DNA of 64,000 nt from positions 2,356,001-2,420,000 of the forward strand of contig NZ_CP012150.1 of assembly GCF_001187505.1 (NCBI RefSeq), in the 5' to 3' direction. A program made the position numbers and the translations under genes. This stretch comes from Mycolicibacterium goodii. GTDB lineage: Bacteria > Actinomycetota > Actinomycetes > Mycobacteriales > Mycobacteriaceae. Shown piece by piece: positions 23,210-32,243 of this stretch; within the stretch, counting starts at the first letter, position 1, and every line of letters starts with the position of its first letter. The notes below the pieces were generated by a model, which saw nothing but the letters and a program-made list of their open reading frames with translations, had not been told where the DNA came from and did not search any database.

Positions 23210-25285
23210 ATGGCCACCCGTGAGCAAGCGCAGTCCATCCTCGAACAACTTGCAGGCCCCACGGCACGGCTGCGTGACGATCAGTGGACCGCCATCGAGG
23301 CCCTGGTGGTCCAGCGCCGACAGGCGCTGGTCGTGCAGCGCACCGGGTGGGGCAAATCGGCGGTGTACTTCATCGCGGCGAAACTGCTGCGCGGCGCCGG
23401 ACTCGGACCGACGGTGATCGTGTCGCCGCTGCTGGCCCTCATGCGCAACCAGGTGGCCGCGGCCGAGCGCGCGGGAGTGCGGGCCGCGACGATCAACTCC
23501 GGAAACGTCACCGAATGGGACGCGATCCACCAACAGGTCGCCGCCGGTGAACTCGACGTGCTGCTGGTGAGCCCCGAGCGTCTCAACAACCCCGACTTCC
23601 GGGACAACGTGCTGCCCGCCCTGGCGTCCGACGCGGGCCTGGTGGTGGTGGACGAGGCGCACTGCGTTTCGGACTGGGGACACGACTTCCGCCCGGACTA
23701 CCGGCGTATCCGCACTCTGATCGCCGAATTGGGTTCCGACATACCGGTTCTGGCGACGACCGCGACAGCCAATGACCGAGTGGTCAGCGATGTGGCCGCA
23801 CAACTCGGGGTCGGCGGCCGCGACACGCTCGTGCTGCGTGGCGGACTCGACCGCCAATCCCTGCGATTGTCGGTCGTACAAGCGGGAACCCCCGCGCAGC
23901 GGGCGGCATGGATTGCCGCACAACTGAATTCGTTGCCCGGTTCGGGCATCATCTACACCCTCACGGTGTCGCAGGCGCACGATGTGGCGGCGCTGCTGGC
24001 CGAACAGGGGCACAAGGTGGCCTCCTACACCGGGTCCACCGACACCGCAGAGCGCGAACAACTGGAAGCCGACCTGCTCGACAACCGGGTCAAGGCACTG
24101 GTCGCGACGTCCGCACTCGGGATGGGCTTCGACAAACCGGACCTCGGTTTCGTCGTCCATCTCGGGGCGCCGTCCTCACCGATCGCCTACTACCAGCAGG
24201 TCGGCCGTGCCGGTCGCGCGACGGACAGCGCCGAGGTGATCCTGCTGCCCGGCGCCGAGGACCAGGACGTGTGGCGCTATTTCGCCTCCGTGGCGTTTCC
24301 GTCGGAACCGTTGGTGCGCAACGTACTTGACGCGCTTGCGACCGACCGCCCGCAATCGACGCCAGCGCTGGAGGCCCAGGTGGATCTGAACCGGTCGCGG
24401 CTGGAGATGGTCCTCAAGGTGCTCGACGTCGACGGGGCGGTGCGCCGCGTGAAAGGTGGCTGGATCGCGACCGGCGAACCCTGGAGCTACGACTCCGACC
24501 GGTACCGCGCGCTCGACGAGGCCCGTCGCCGCGAACAGCAGGCGATGCTCGACTATCAGGCCACCGACGGTTGCCGGATGGCCTTCCTGCGTGGACAGCT
24601 CGACGATCCCGAACTCGAACCGGGACAGCGCTGCGGACGCTGCGACAACTGCACGGGGTCGCGCTACCCGGCAACAGTCGACGACGCGACGCTGGCCGTC
24701 ACCGCCGAGCGGTTACGGCGCCCCGGCGTGCCCGTGGCGCCACGCAAACAATGGCCGTCGGGCCTGGCGGCACTGGGGTTGGAGCTGTCCGGACGCATCA
24801 CCGACGGTGCGGCACCGGGGCGCGCCATCGGCAGGCTCACCGACCTCGGCTGGGGTGCGCGGCTGCGGCGGCTGCTGGCCGAACCGGATCAGGACGTGCC
24901 CGATGAGGTGGTGCAGGCCGCCATCGCGGTGCTCAAGGCCTGGAACTGGGACCGTCGACCCGTCGCTGTCATGGGACTCGACTCGGACCGGCATCCACGG
25001 CTCATCACCTCGACGGTGCGACGCCTGGCTCAGCTCGGCCGCCTGACCGACCTGGGCATTCTGCGCTACAGCCCGCAACGGCGACCCGTCACGGCCGCGA
25101 ACTCCGCGTACCGCGTCGCGGCGCTGACCGGGTCGTGGGAACACCCGCAGATCGACTGTGACGGTCCGGTGCTGTTGATCGACGATCTGACCGACACCGG
25201 CTGGACCCTGACGATGGCCGCGCGGCTGCTGCGCGCCGGTGGGGCGCCGGAGGTGCTGCCATTCGTTTTGGCGAGTACCTCGTAG
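23210..25285 (+). CDS. rqlH: RecQ-like DNA helicase with C-terminal phosphoribosyltransferase-like domain
   Basis: A 691-residue superfamily 2 3'-5' helicase. The Walker A is [11 protein letters not shown] (near residue 44). The DEAH box and aromatic loop are [13 protein letters not shown] (near residue 148). Motif VI is QQVGRAGR (near 329). Four Cys around residues 456-485 (CRM..., CGRCDNC) form the zinc module. The C-terminus ends with [14 protein letters not shown], a PRPP-binding-type loop of a phosphoribosyltransferase fold. This layout matches mycobacterial RqlH, described as a RecQ-clade translocase/helicase without HRDC. Its gene sits between sterol genes with no evident functional link. 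Confidence 0.88.
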   Translation: MATREQAQSILEQLAGPTARLRDDQWTAIEALVVQRRQALVVQRTGWGKSAVYFIAAKLLRGAGLGPTVIVSPLLALMRNQVAAAERAGVRAATINSGNVTEWDAIHQQVAAGELDVLLVSPERLNNPDFRDNVLPALASDAGLVVVDEAHCVSDWGHDFRPDYRRIRTLIAELGSDIPVLATTATANDRVVSDVAAQLGVGGRDTLVLRGGLDRQSLRLSVVQAGTPAQRAAWIAAQLNSLPGSGIIYTLTVSQAHDVAALLAEQGHKVASYTGSTDTAEREQLEADLLDNRVKALVATSALGMGFDKPDLGFVVHLGAPSSPIAYYQQVGRAGRATDSAEVILLPGAEDQDVWRYFASVAFPSEPLVRNVLDALATDRPQSTPALEAQVDLNRSRLEMVLKVLDVDGAVRRVKGGWIATGEPWSYDSDRYRALDEARRREQQAMLDYQATDGCRMAFLRGQLDDPELEPGQRCGRCDNCTGSRYPATVDDATLAVTAERLRRPGVPVAPRKQWPSGLAALGLELSGRITDGAAPGRAIGRLTDLGWGARLRRLLAEPDQDVPDEVVQAAIAVLKAWNWDRRPVAVMGLDSDRHPRLITSTVRRLAQLGRLTDLGILRYSPQRRPVTAANSAYRVAALTGSWEHPQIDCDGPVLLIDDLTDTGWTLTMAARLLRAGGAPEVLPFVLASTS

Positions 25286-25480
25286 AGCAACCACTTCTAC
25301 TGGGAGACAAACTCTTTCGACATACGCGTGCTGTGCTGCTCAGTTGTGAACGAGACCTATGTCGTTGCACACCATTGTTTTTCCGTATGCAACGAGGTAG
25401 CGGGCCGTGACCGTGGGCGTTTCCGAAACGGCGGGGATGGCTCGGCGGCGACGAGTAGAGTCCGGGCCGGAGGAGACGTC

Positions 25481-25825
25481 ATGGAACCATCACCGATCAG
25501 GACGGCCGTTGCTGTCGGCGGGCTGGCGGTCGCGGCGACCATCGGGATCGCCGGAGCTGGTACCGCATCCGCCGAGCCCAACCTCGACTCCGCGGTCAAC
25601 AGTACGTGTAGCTATCCGCAGTTCGTCGCGGCGTTGAACGCCCAGGACCCGGTTGCGGGCACCGTGTTGACCTCGTCGCCCTCGATGCAGTCCACGCTGC
25701 AGCAGTTCATCAACGCGCCGCGGGATCTGCGACAGCGCATGGCGAAGGCGATCGTCGAGTACCCGCCCAATCAACCCTACATCGGGTTGCTGCAGTCGGT
25801 TTTCGACACCTGCAACAACTTCTGA
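25481..25825 (+). CDS. small secreted hemophore-related protein
   Basis: A 114-residue protein starting at ATG 25481 with AGGAG about 8 bases upstream. The signal peptide has a hydrophobic core (VAVGGLAVAATIGIAGAG) and likely cleaves at ASAEP near residue 32. The mature part has Cys at CSYPQFVAAL and near the end (DTCNNF), plus a helical middle. The layout is that of the haem-binding/hemophore-related mycobacterial family, like the protein at 22711. Ligand binding is not shown by sequence. Confidence 0.62.
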   Translation: MEPSPIRTAVAVGGLAVAATIGIAGAGTASAEPNLDSAVNSTCSYPQFVAALNAQDPVAGTVLTSSPSMQSTLQQFINAPRDLRQRMAKAIVEYPPNQPYIGLLQSVFDTCNNF

Positions 25826-25838
25826 ACACTCCCGACGT

Positions 25839-26240
25839 TCACCCACTTCTGTTCTGCCACGCCCTGAACAAATGGTTCACCAGCGTCGCCACCTCCTCAT
25901 AGGTGTCCCAGTTGTCGGGCGCTCCGTAGAACGAATCGGATTGAGCGGCGACCGGTAGCTTCGCGTACTCGGCCCGATACTGCTCGTAAACGGCCTTGGT
26001 GAAAGCGTTTCCGGTGTCGGTCAACATCGATTCATCGAATTGATCGCGGCAGAAATGCCGGAGGTACTGACCCGGGCTGATGATGCGGGCCAGCAGCTCG
26101 GCCCGCGCGAACTTCGGCCGGGTCAGCTCGTGCAGCGCCAACCATGCCATGAACATCGCGATGTGAGTGCTCGCGGCAGTCGGCCTGAGATCGTGTTCGA
26201 TGACCGACTCCCGATGCCACTCTGCAGCGTCGTAGGTCAC
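25839..26240 (-). CDS. DUF7832-like cytoplasmic protein
   Basis: A 133-residue protein with no signal peptide. It begins VTYDAAEWHRES and has ASTHIAMFMAWLALHEL, a pattern I associate with a domain of unknown function (DUF7832) sometimes found near polymorphic-toxin immunity genes. GTG 26240 was chosen because family members begin about there; an ATG at 26282 extends it by 14 residues. It is convergent with the hemophore-related gene, 13 bp away. Function unknown. Confidence 0.55.
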   Translation of the reverse strand: MTYDAAEWHRESVIEHDLRPTAASTHIAMFMAWLALHELTRPKFARAELLARIISPGQYLRHFCRDQFDESMLTDTGNAFTKAVYEQYRAEYAKLPVAAQSDSFYGAPDNWDTYEEVATLVNHLFRAWQNRSG

Positions 26241-26283
26241 TTTTCGAGAGTAAGCGCGCCGCCGGATACTTGAACGCACCAAA

Positions 26284-27222
26284 TCAGCGGCGGGCGGCTG
26301 AGCCCGGCCGTGTCGGTGCCGGCTTGTGACCCCCCAACTGCGCCGTGACCGCGTCGGCGGCCGCGATGACGCCGCGGGCCCGCTTGGTGATCTCGGAGTC
26401 GGTCAGCGAGCGTCCGACGTGCAGAGAGACGACCATGACCTGACGCTGATGGTGGTCGTGCACCGGCGCGGAGATGACGCTGACGTCGTGGCGCTGCCGG
26501 CTGTGGGCCTCGCTGCGCAGGTAAACCCGCTCACCGATGTCGGACACCAGCTCCCGCAGCAGCGCCTGCAGTTCGTCGGGCAAGCGGCTGGACATGCCCG
26601 CCATCAGACCGTAGAGCCGCTGACCGGCCGGGGTGAGCCGTTCCACGAGGTAACCGGAGGTCCGGCACTCGTCGATGACCTTCTCGAGGCGCTCGGAATC
26701 GGTGCGCAGCGGCACCGTGGGGGATTTGTCCAGCCAGGCCCGCAGCGCGTCGTCGTCCCACAGGACGAACATGAGGCCCACGGGCGGTGCGAAAGGGTAG
26801 CTCTGCCCGACGCGCACCCCGACATCGGTGCCGGGCGGCGCCACGAGCTCCAGCACCGTGATGCGGTCGTCGATCACCGCCGAGATCGCCGCGGTGCTGC
26901 CGAAAGCGGCCGACAGCGCCCGTAATTCGGCGCGGGCGGCGGGGTTGACCCGCATGGACTCCTGCGCCATGTGACCCAGCGAGATCAACGCGGGCCCCAG
27001 TCGGTAGCACTTGTCGCGCCCGTCGCCCTCACGCACCAGATGACCCGATTCGGTCAACGTGGTGAGGATGCCCAGGCAGGTCGGCTTGCTCACCCCGACC
27101 CGCCGGGACAGTTCCGACAACCCGAACCGGTCATGGGGGTGGCGTGCCAGGAAATCCAGGATCGCCACGACCCGCGCCGTGGGCGGCGACGCCCGGCCCG
27201 CCGACTCCGCAGCCTCGGTCAT
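26284..27222 (-). CDS. IclR-family transcriptional regulator
   Basis: A 312-residue regulator. The N-terminal winged helix-turn-helix is FGLSELSRRVGVSKPTCLGILTTL as read in two parts near residues 33-56, and the C-terminal IclR ligand-binding domain spans about 90-265. A basic Pro-rich tail follows. ATG 27222 has AGGGG about 10 bases upstream. It is divergent from the Rv3531c-SDR-sulfotransferase operon. The shared 93-bp region holds a KstR site and an 18-bp palindrome that could be its own operator. It is likely a second, substrate-specific regulator (inference). Confidence 0.83.
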   Translation of the reverse strand: MTEAAESAGRASPPTARVVAILDFLARHPHDRFGLSELSRRVGVSKPTCLGILTTLTESGHLVREGDGRDKCYRLGPALISLGHMAQESMRVNPAARAELRALSAAFGSTAAISAVIDDRITVLELVAPPGTDVGVRVGQSYPFAPPVGLMFVLWDDDALRAWLDKSPTVPLRTDSERLEKVIDECRTSGYLVERLTPAGQRLYGLMAGMSSRLPDELQALLRELVSDIGERVYLRSEAHSRQRHDVSVISAPVHDHHQRQVMVVSLHVGRSLTDSEITKRARGVIAAADAVTAQLGGHKPAPTRPGSAARR

Positions 27223-27248
27223 GAGCACCCCTGAGTATTGACGCGAAA

Positions 27249-27262
27249 TAGAACGCGTTCTA
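27249..27262. promoter_or_regulatory. KstR operator, IclR/Rv3531c-like divergent promoter
   Basis: TAGAACGCGTTCTA is a fully symmetric match to TNNAACNNGTTNNA. It is 26 bp upstream of the IclR ATG and 53 bp upstream of the ATG at 27316, so it may control both directions. Confidence 0.88.
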
Positions 27263-27288
27263 GTGTCGGGTCGGAAACTCTACCACAA

Positions 27289-27306
27289 TGGTCCAATATT
27301 GGACCA
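27289..27306. promoter_or_regulatory. perfect 18-bp palindrome, probable second operator
   Basis: TGGTCCAATATTGGACCA reads identically on both strands and ends 9 bp before the ATG at 27316. It does not fit the KstR consensus. The neighbouring IclR regulator is the simplest candidate to bind it; the regulator assignment is inference. Binding here would block transcription or ribosome access to the downstream operon. Confidence 0.6.
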
Positions 27307-27315
27307 AGAGATCGG

Positions 27316-28449
27316 ATGCCGATGCACACACAGCCGTTGCTGGATGCCATTGCCGAGGCCGAACACCTGGTGGCCGCGGCCCCGTTCATCGAATCCGAGG
27401 CCGATCTGCTGGAGGGCCTGCAGTACCTCGCCGGATGTGTCTCGGGATGCCTGCACCTGGCCTTCGACTACGAACGCGACCACCCGTTCCTGCAGTCCGG
27501 AACCGGCCCGTTCGCCAAGATGGGCCTGGACAACCCTGACACGCTGTACTTCGGCACCCGCGTGCAACCCGGCCGCGAGTACGTCATCACCGGAAAACGC
27601 GGAACCACAACCGATCTGAGCTTCCAGATGCTCGGCGGCGAGTACACCGACGACAACGTGCCCGCCAGCCAGGCCGCGTTCGACGACCGCGAACTCGACA
27701 TCGCCGAGGACGGCACCTTCGAGTGGCGGGTCACGCCGACGACGCCGTCGCAGTTGTTGATCCGCGAGGTCTACAACGACTGGTCCGCGCAGCGCGGCCA
27801 CCTCGCCATCACGCGTACCGACACCGCCGGCACCGCCCCGCCGCCACTGACCGCCGAACTCATCGAGAAGCGGTACGCGGTCGCGGGTAGGCAACTGGTG
27901 CAGCGGGTCAAGACCTGGCTGCAGTTCCCGCAGTGGTTCTACGACAACCTGCCGGTCAACACCATGGTCGCGCCGCGGCTCACCCCCGGCGGGCTGGCGA
28001 CGCAGTACTCGTCGGTCGGACACTTCGATCTGCACCCCGACCAGGCGATGGTGATCACGCTGCCGGTGCCCGACGCGCCGTATCTCGGCTTCCAGCTCGG
28101 CAGCCTCTGGTACATCTCGCTGGACTACATCAACCACCAGACCTCGCTGAACGGCACTCAGGCGCAAGCGGATCCGGACGGCAAGATCCGCATCGTGGTG
28201 TCCGACGCCAATCCCGGCGTGACGAACTGGTGCGAGACACTCGGCCACCGCAAGGGCTACCTGCAGTTCCGCTGGCAGCGTCTCTCGCGCGCGCTCACCG
28301 AGGCCGACGGCCCGACCGTCGAGGTGGTCGACGTCGACCAGGTGCCCGACAAGCTGCCGTACCACGAATCCAACAAGATCTCCGACGAGGACTGGCGGGC
28401 CCGGATCGCGTTGCGCCAACAGCAGATTCAGAACAGGATGGTGGGTTGA
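27316..28449 (+). CDS. Rv3531c-like protein of unknown function (DUF1214-like)
   Basis: A 377-residue cytoplasmic protein with no signal peptide. It has a helical N-terminal part and a beta-rich C-terminal part with VITLPVPDAPYLGFQLGSLWY, reminiscent of DUF1214-type proteins. By synteny it is the orthologue of Rv3531c in the KstR regulon. No catalytic motif is evident. ATG 27316 is preceded by AAGAG; the frame extends to 27238, but that region holds the operators. Its stop is 1 bp before the SDR gene's start region, so they are co-transcribed. Confidence 0.72.
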   Translation: MPMHTQPLLDAIAEAEHLVAAAPFIESEADLLEGLQYLAGCVSGCLHLAFDYERDHPFLQSGTGPFAKMGLDNPDTLYFGTRVQPGREYVITGKRGTTTDLSFQMLGGEYTDDNVPASQAAFDDRELDIAEDGTFEWRVTPTTPSQLLIREVYNDWSAQRGHLAITRTDTAGTAPPPLTAELIEKRYAVAGRQLVQRVKTWLQFPQWFYDNLPVNTMVAPRLTPGGLATQYSSVGHFDLHPDQAMVITLPVPDAPYLGFQLGSLWYISLDYINHQTSLNGTQAQADPDGKIRIVVSDANPGVTNWCETLGHRKGYLQFRWQRLSRALTEADGPTVEVVDVDQVPDKLPYHESNKISDEDWRARIALRQQQIQNRMVG

Positions 28450-28450
28450 C

Positions 28451-29245
28451 ATGGGCGGTGCGCCGCACGGACTGTTGAAGGACAAGGTCGTCGTCATCAG
28501 CGGCGTCGGGCCCGCGCTGGGTACCACGCTCGCGCGGCGGTGCGCTCAGGAAGGCGCCGACCTGGTGCTCGCTGCCCGCACCGTCGAGCGTCTCGACGAC
28601 GTCGCCAAGCAGGTCACCGACACCGGAAGGCGCGCACTGTCGGTCGGCACCGACATCACCGACGACGCCCAGGTGAACCACCTCGTCGAGGAGGCGATGA
28701 ACGCGTACGGCCGGGTGGATGTGTTGATCAACAACGCATTCCGGGTCCCGTCGATGAAACCGTTCGCCAACACCACGTTCGAGCACATGCGCGACGCGAT
28801 CGAGCTCACGGTGTTCGGCGCGCTGCGGCTCATCCAGGGCTTCACGCCCGCGCTGGAGGAATCCAAAGGTGCAGTGGTGAACGTGAACTCGATGGTGGTG
28901 CGCCACTCCCAGGCCAAGTACGGCGCGTACAAGATGGCGAAGTCGGCGCTGCTGGCGATGTCGCAGACCCTGGCGACCGAACTCGGTGAGAAGGGCATCC
29001 GGGTGAACTCGGTGCTGCCCGGCTACATCTGGGGCGGGACCCTGAAGAGCTACTTCGAACACCAGGCCGGCAAGTACGGCACCAGCGTCGAGGACATCTA
29101 CAACGCGGCCGCCGCGGGATCCGACCTCAAGCGGCTGCCGACCGAGGACGAGGTGGCCTCGGCGATCCTGTTCATGGCCAGCGATCTTTCCAGCGGGATC
29201 ACCGGTCAGGCGCTGGACGTCAACTGCGGGGAGTACAAGGCATGA
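28451..29245 (+). CDS. short-chain dehydrogenase/reductase (Rv3530c-like)
   Basis: A 264-residue classical SDR. It has a glycine-rich cofactor motif (SGVGPALGTTLA, about residues 17-28), the NNA signature (INNAF, near 95), and the catalytic Ser and Tyr-x-x-x-Lys in VNSMVV and YGAYKMAK. It likely oxidises a hydroxyl or reduces a keto group of a sterol intermediate; the substrate is not known. It is second in the KstR/IclR-fronted operon, between the Rv3531c-like gene and the sulfotransferase. Confidence 0.85.
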   Translation: MGGAPHGLLKDKVVVISGVGPALGTTLARRCAQEGADLVLAARTVERLDDVAKQVTDTGRRALSVGTDITDDAQVNHLVEEAMNAYGRVDVLINNAFRVPSMKPFANTTFEHMRDAIELTVFGALRLIQGFTPALEESKGAVVNVNSMVVRHSQAKYGAYKMAKSALLAMSQTLATELGEKGIRVNSVLPGYIWGGTLKSYFEHQAGKYGTSVEDIYNAAAAGSDLKRLPTEDEVASAILFMASDLSSGITGQALDVNCGEYKA

Positions 29246-29306
29246 ACCCGCGAAGACGAGTGCGAGTGAGGAACGAGCGAGGACCGGAGCGAGTGGGAGT
29301 CGAGCC

Positions 29307-30452
29307 ATGAATTTGCGCACGAACGTGGGCACGGTCGAGGATCTTTACGCGTCGGCCACCAGGGCGACCGGCTTCGACGACTTCGGACCCGACGACGACA
29401 ACTACCGCGAGGCGCTCGGCGTGCTGCTGGAGTCCTACCAGCGCGACGCCGATCTGACCGAGCTGGGCAGCAAGATGTCGCGGTTCTTCCTGCGCAACGC
29501 GCTGGTGGCGCGGCTGCTCAGCGAGGCGTCGTGGAAGCAATACCCGCAGTACGCCGACGTGCAGATCGAGCGCCCCATCTTCGTCACCGGCCTGCCGCGC
29601 ACCGGCACCACGGTGCTGCACCGGCTGCTGACCGCCGACCCGGCCCACCAGGGCCTGCAGATGTGGCTGGCGGAGTTCCCGCAGCCCCGCCCGCCGCGCG
29701 AGACCTGGCCCGACAACCCGGTGTACCAGCAGCTCGCCGCGCAGTTCTCACGGCACCACGAGGAGAACCCCGACTACACGGGACTGCACTTCATGACCGC
29801 CGACGAGGTCGAGGAGTGCTGGCAGCTGTTGCGTCAGTCGCTGCACTCGGTGTCCTACGAGACCCTCGCGCACCTGCCCACCTACGCCCACTGGCTGGCG
29901 CAGCAGGACTGGACCAAGCCGTATCAACGGCACCGGCGCAACCTGCAGCTGATCGGCCTCAACGACGCCGAGAAGCGCTGGGTGCTCAAGAATCCCAGCC
30001 ATCTGTTCGCACTCGACGCGCTGTTCGCGACGTACCCCGACGCGCTGGTCATCCAGTGCCACCGCCCGGCCGAAACCATCATGGCCTCGATGTGCTCGCT
30101 GGCGGCGCACACCACCGCCGGGTGGTCCGACACCTTCGTCGGCGCCCGGATCGGCGCCGACGCCATGGACACCTGGGCGCGCGGGCTCGAGGCGTTCGAA
30201 GCCGAACGCGCCCATCACGATCCCGCACAGTTCCTCGACGTGGACTACGCGGACTTCATCGCCGACCCGCTCGCGACCGTCGAGAGCGTCTACCGGCACT
30301 TCGGCCTGCCCTACACCGACGCCGCGCGCACCGCCGTCGCCGAGGTGTACGCCGCCAGCCGGCGCGGACCCCGCGCACCCAAACACACCTATGCGCTGGC
30401 CGACTACGGTCTGACCGTCGAGGCCGTCAGGGAACGGTTCGCCGGCCTCTGA
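29307..30452 (+). CDS. sulfotransferase family protein (Rv3529c-like)
   Basis: A 381-residue protein with the PAPS 5'-phosphosulfate loop FVTGLPRTGTTVLHRLL at about residues 91-107 and a later 3'-phosphate-type segment near VIQCHRPAETIMASM. It is typical of actinobacterial Sulfotransfer_3 proteins. It would transfer sulfate from PAPS to a hydroxyl. Its place in a KstR-type operon suggests a sterol-derived or stress-related acceptor (inference). It begins 61 bp after the SDR; the gap contains repetitive GAGCGAG-like sequence. Confidence 0.82.
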   Translation: MNLRTNVGTVEDLYASATRATGFDDFGPDDDNYREALGVLLESYQRDADLTELGSKMSRFFLRNALVARLLSEASWKQYPQYADVQIERPIFVTGLPRTGTTVLHRLLTADPAHQGLQMWLAEFPQPRPPRETWPDNPVYQQLAAQFSRHHEENPDYTGLHFMTADEVEECWQLLRQSLHSVSYETLAHLPTYAHWLAQQDWTKPYQRHRRNLQLIGLNDAEKRWVLKNPSHLFALDALFATYPDALVIQCHRPAETIMASMCSLAAHTTAGWSDTFVGARIGADAMDTWARGLEAFEAERAHHDPAQFLDVDYADFIADPLATVESVYRHFGLPYTDAARTAVAEVYAASRRGPRAPKHTYALADYGLTVEAVRERFAGL

Positions 30453-30504
30453 CGTCAAGAAGCGGTGCGCGTGGTCACCGCGACCGGCTCGATCGACGGT
30501 GCAG

Positions 30505-30978
30505 CTAGCCGTCGCCGGGGGCCGGTGACGTCGAGGACTCCTCGAGGACACCCTCGGCCACGGCGTGCCTGATGCTGTCGGTCAATCGCGGGCAGGACGG
30601 GGTCCGCGCGGGATCCCCACCCGCGGCGCGGATTTCGTTGAACACCGCGCAGCGCCTGGTCGCCTCGGAGTTCCACTGCACCGCGGTGTGCGCCGGGCCG
30701 AGCTTCTTCACCTGCACCGACACGTGGCAGTGCCTGCAGTCCACCGACACCAGCCCGGAGTTCAGGTACCGCTCGCGGTCACGCAGGCTGGCTTCCCGCA
30801 CGGCCGCGGCGCGCTGCGGATCGGACGCGAAATCGGGTGCCTTGGACCAGCTTCCGGAGCTCGGCTGACCGCCGGCCGGATGATCGTCGTCATGGATGCC
30901 ATGCAGGAGCAGCATCGAGCGGGCCAGATCGCCGACATCCGGTGTCTGGGTCTGGCCCGGCTCGTCGCGTGCCGACAT
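30505..30978 (-). CDS. Rv3527-like hypothetical protein
   Basis: A 157-residue soluble protein of unknown function. A central block (DCRHCHVSVQVKKLGPAHTAVQW) contains a CxxC-like pair CRHC that could bind metal, and further Cys occur at RRCAVF and PSCPRL. By position beside kshA it matches Rv3527. The start ATG 30978 shares a base with the kshA stop (TGATG), so it is translationally coupled to kshA. Longer frames to 31056 would intrude into kshA. The Cys pattern hints at an iron-sulfur or zinc site (inference). Confidence 0.68.
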   Translation of the reverse strand: MSARDEPGQTQTPDVGDLARSMLLLHGIHDDDHPAGGQPSSGSWSKAPDFASDPQRAAAVREASLRDRERYLNSGLVSVDCRHCHVSVQVKKLGPAHTAVQWNSEATRRCAVFNEIRAAGGDPARTPSCPRLTDSIRHAVAEGVLEESSTSPAPGDG

Positions 30979-32138
30979 CAGCTCGGTTGCTCCGCCCTCT
31001 CGGCTTCCTTCTGGGCCGCCTGGATCCGCAGGTTCTCCTGGACCTCGATGTTCCACTTCTCGACCGCGGCCGTGGTGTCGACCTCCATCTCGAAGCGGTC
31101 GGTCATGTCCGGGGTGATGTCGGCGACGTCGACGTAGAACTGCTGGTACCAGCGCCGCATCTGGTAGACCGCGCCGTCCTCCTCGACGAGCAGCGGATTG
31201 TCGATGCGGGTCTTGTGCTTCCAGATCTCGACGTCCTGCAGGAAGCCCTTGCTGACCCCCTCGGTGAACGCCGCGGCGAGCTTATCGGTGGTCGCGTCGT
31301 CGAGGCCCTTGGGCTTCTCGACGATCACGCCCCACTGCAGCACGAACGAGTCCTGCGTGACGGGGTAGTGGCAGTTGATCAGGATCGACTCGGCCTTGAA
31401 ATCGCCGTAGGTGTTGTGCAGCCAGTTGATCATGAACGACGGGCCGAAGTAGCTGGCCTCGGAATCCAGCTTGGCCTCACCGTAGGCGGTGCCCAGGTCG
31501 TTGACGTCGGGCCTGCCCACGTTGTGCAGGTACTGGCTGGCGATGTGGCCCTCGAAGACGTTCTTGAAGTACGTCGGCAGCCCGAAGTGGATGTAGAAGA
31601 AGTGGGCCATGTCGGTGACGTTGTCGATGATCTCGCGGCAGTTGCTGCCCTCGATCAACATCGAGTTCCACTTCCAGTCGGTCCAGTCGCCACTCGACCA
31701 TTCCGGGATCTCGGGGATGCGGACCTCGGGCTGGGGTGGATTGCCCTCATGGTCGTGCCACACGAACAGCAGGCCGCCGCGGACGTCGGTGTGCCAGGAA
31801 CGGGTGCGGGCCAGCCGCGGCGTGCGCTTGGCGTACGGCACGAGTTTGCACTTGCCGTCACCGCCCCAGCGCCAGTCGTGGAACGGGCAGGCCACCTCGT
31901 CGCCCTTGATGGTGCCCTGCGACAGGTCGCCACCCATGTGGCGGCAGTACGCGTCGAGGATGTGGAGCTCGCCGTTGGAGTCCGCGAACACCACGAGCTT
32001 GGTGCCGAACGCGTTGACCGAGTGCGGCTTGCCGTCCAGGAAGTCCTGCACCGGTCCAAGGCAGTGCCAGCCGCGCGCGTACCGATCCGGCAGCGCGCCG
32101 GTGTCGATCTCACGAATCCCGACAGTCTCGGTAGCCAT
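30978..32138 (-). CDS. kshA: 3-ketosteroid 9-alpha-hydroxylase, Rieske oxygenase component
   Basis: A 386-residue non-haem oxygenase. The Rieske [2Fe-2S] ligands are Cys65-x-His67 and Cys84-x2-His87 (YCRHMGG and CPFHDW). The mononuclear iron site is in DMAHFFYIH. It hydroxylates C9 of ring-1,4-diene steroids using electrons from a reductase (KshB) not seen in this window. With KstD this opens ring B. ATG 32138 is 27 bp downstream of a KstR operator. Confidence 0.93.
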   Translation of the reverse strand: MATETVGIREIDTGALPDRYARGWHCLGPVQDFLDGKPHSVNAFGTKLVVFADSNGELHILDAYCRHMGGDLSQGTIKGDEVACPFHDWRWGGDGKCKLVPYAKRTPRLARTRSWHTDVRGGLLFVWHDHEGNPPQPEVRIPEIPEWSSGDWTDWKWNSMLIEGSNCREIIDNVTDMAHFFYIHFGLPTYFKNVFEGHIASQYLHNVGRPDVNDLGTAYGEAKLDSEASYFGPSFMINWLHNTYGDFKAESILINCHYPVTQDSFVLQWGVIVEKPKGLDDATTDKLAAAFTEGVSKGFLQDVEIWKHKTRIDNPLLVEEDGAVYQMRRWYQQFYVDVADITPDMTDRFEMEVDTTAAVEKWNIEVQENLRIQAAQKEAERAEQPS

Positions 32139-32165
32139 GAACGCCTCCAGTCCCTCGCTTCTAAC

Positions 32166-32179
32166 TAGAACACGTTACA
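32166..32179. promoter_or_regulatory. KstR operator upstream of kshA
   Basis: TAGAACACGTTACA matches TNNAACNNGTTNNA at all fixed positions, 27 bp before the kshA ATG on the - strand and in the gap between kshA and the lipoprotein gene. Confidence 0.88.
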
Positions 32180-32243
32180 GTTTTCCGGTCCGATCGTGCA
32201 ACGAGTGGCGCGTGACCTGCGGCATACCCGCACCGAGGAACGG

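Noticed and set aside
29246..29306. GAGCGAG-rich gap as a regulatory repeat
   Set aside because: Short and imperfect; this kind of sequence is common between mycobacterial genes and shows no clear structure.
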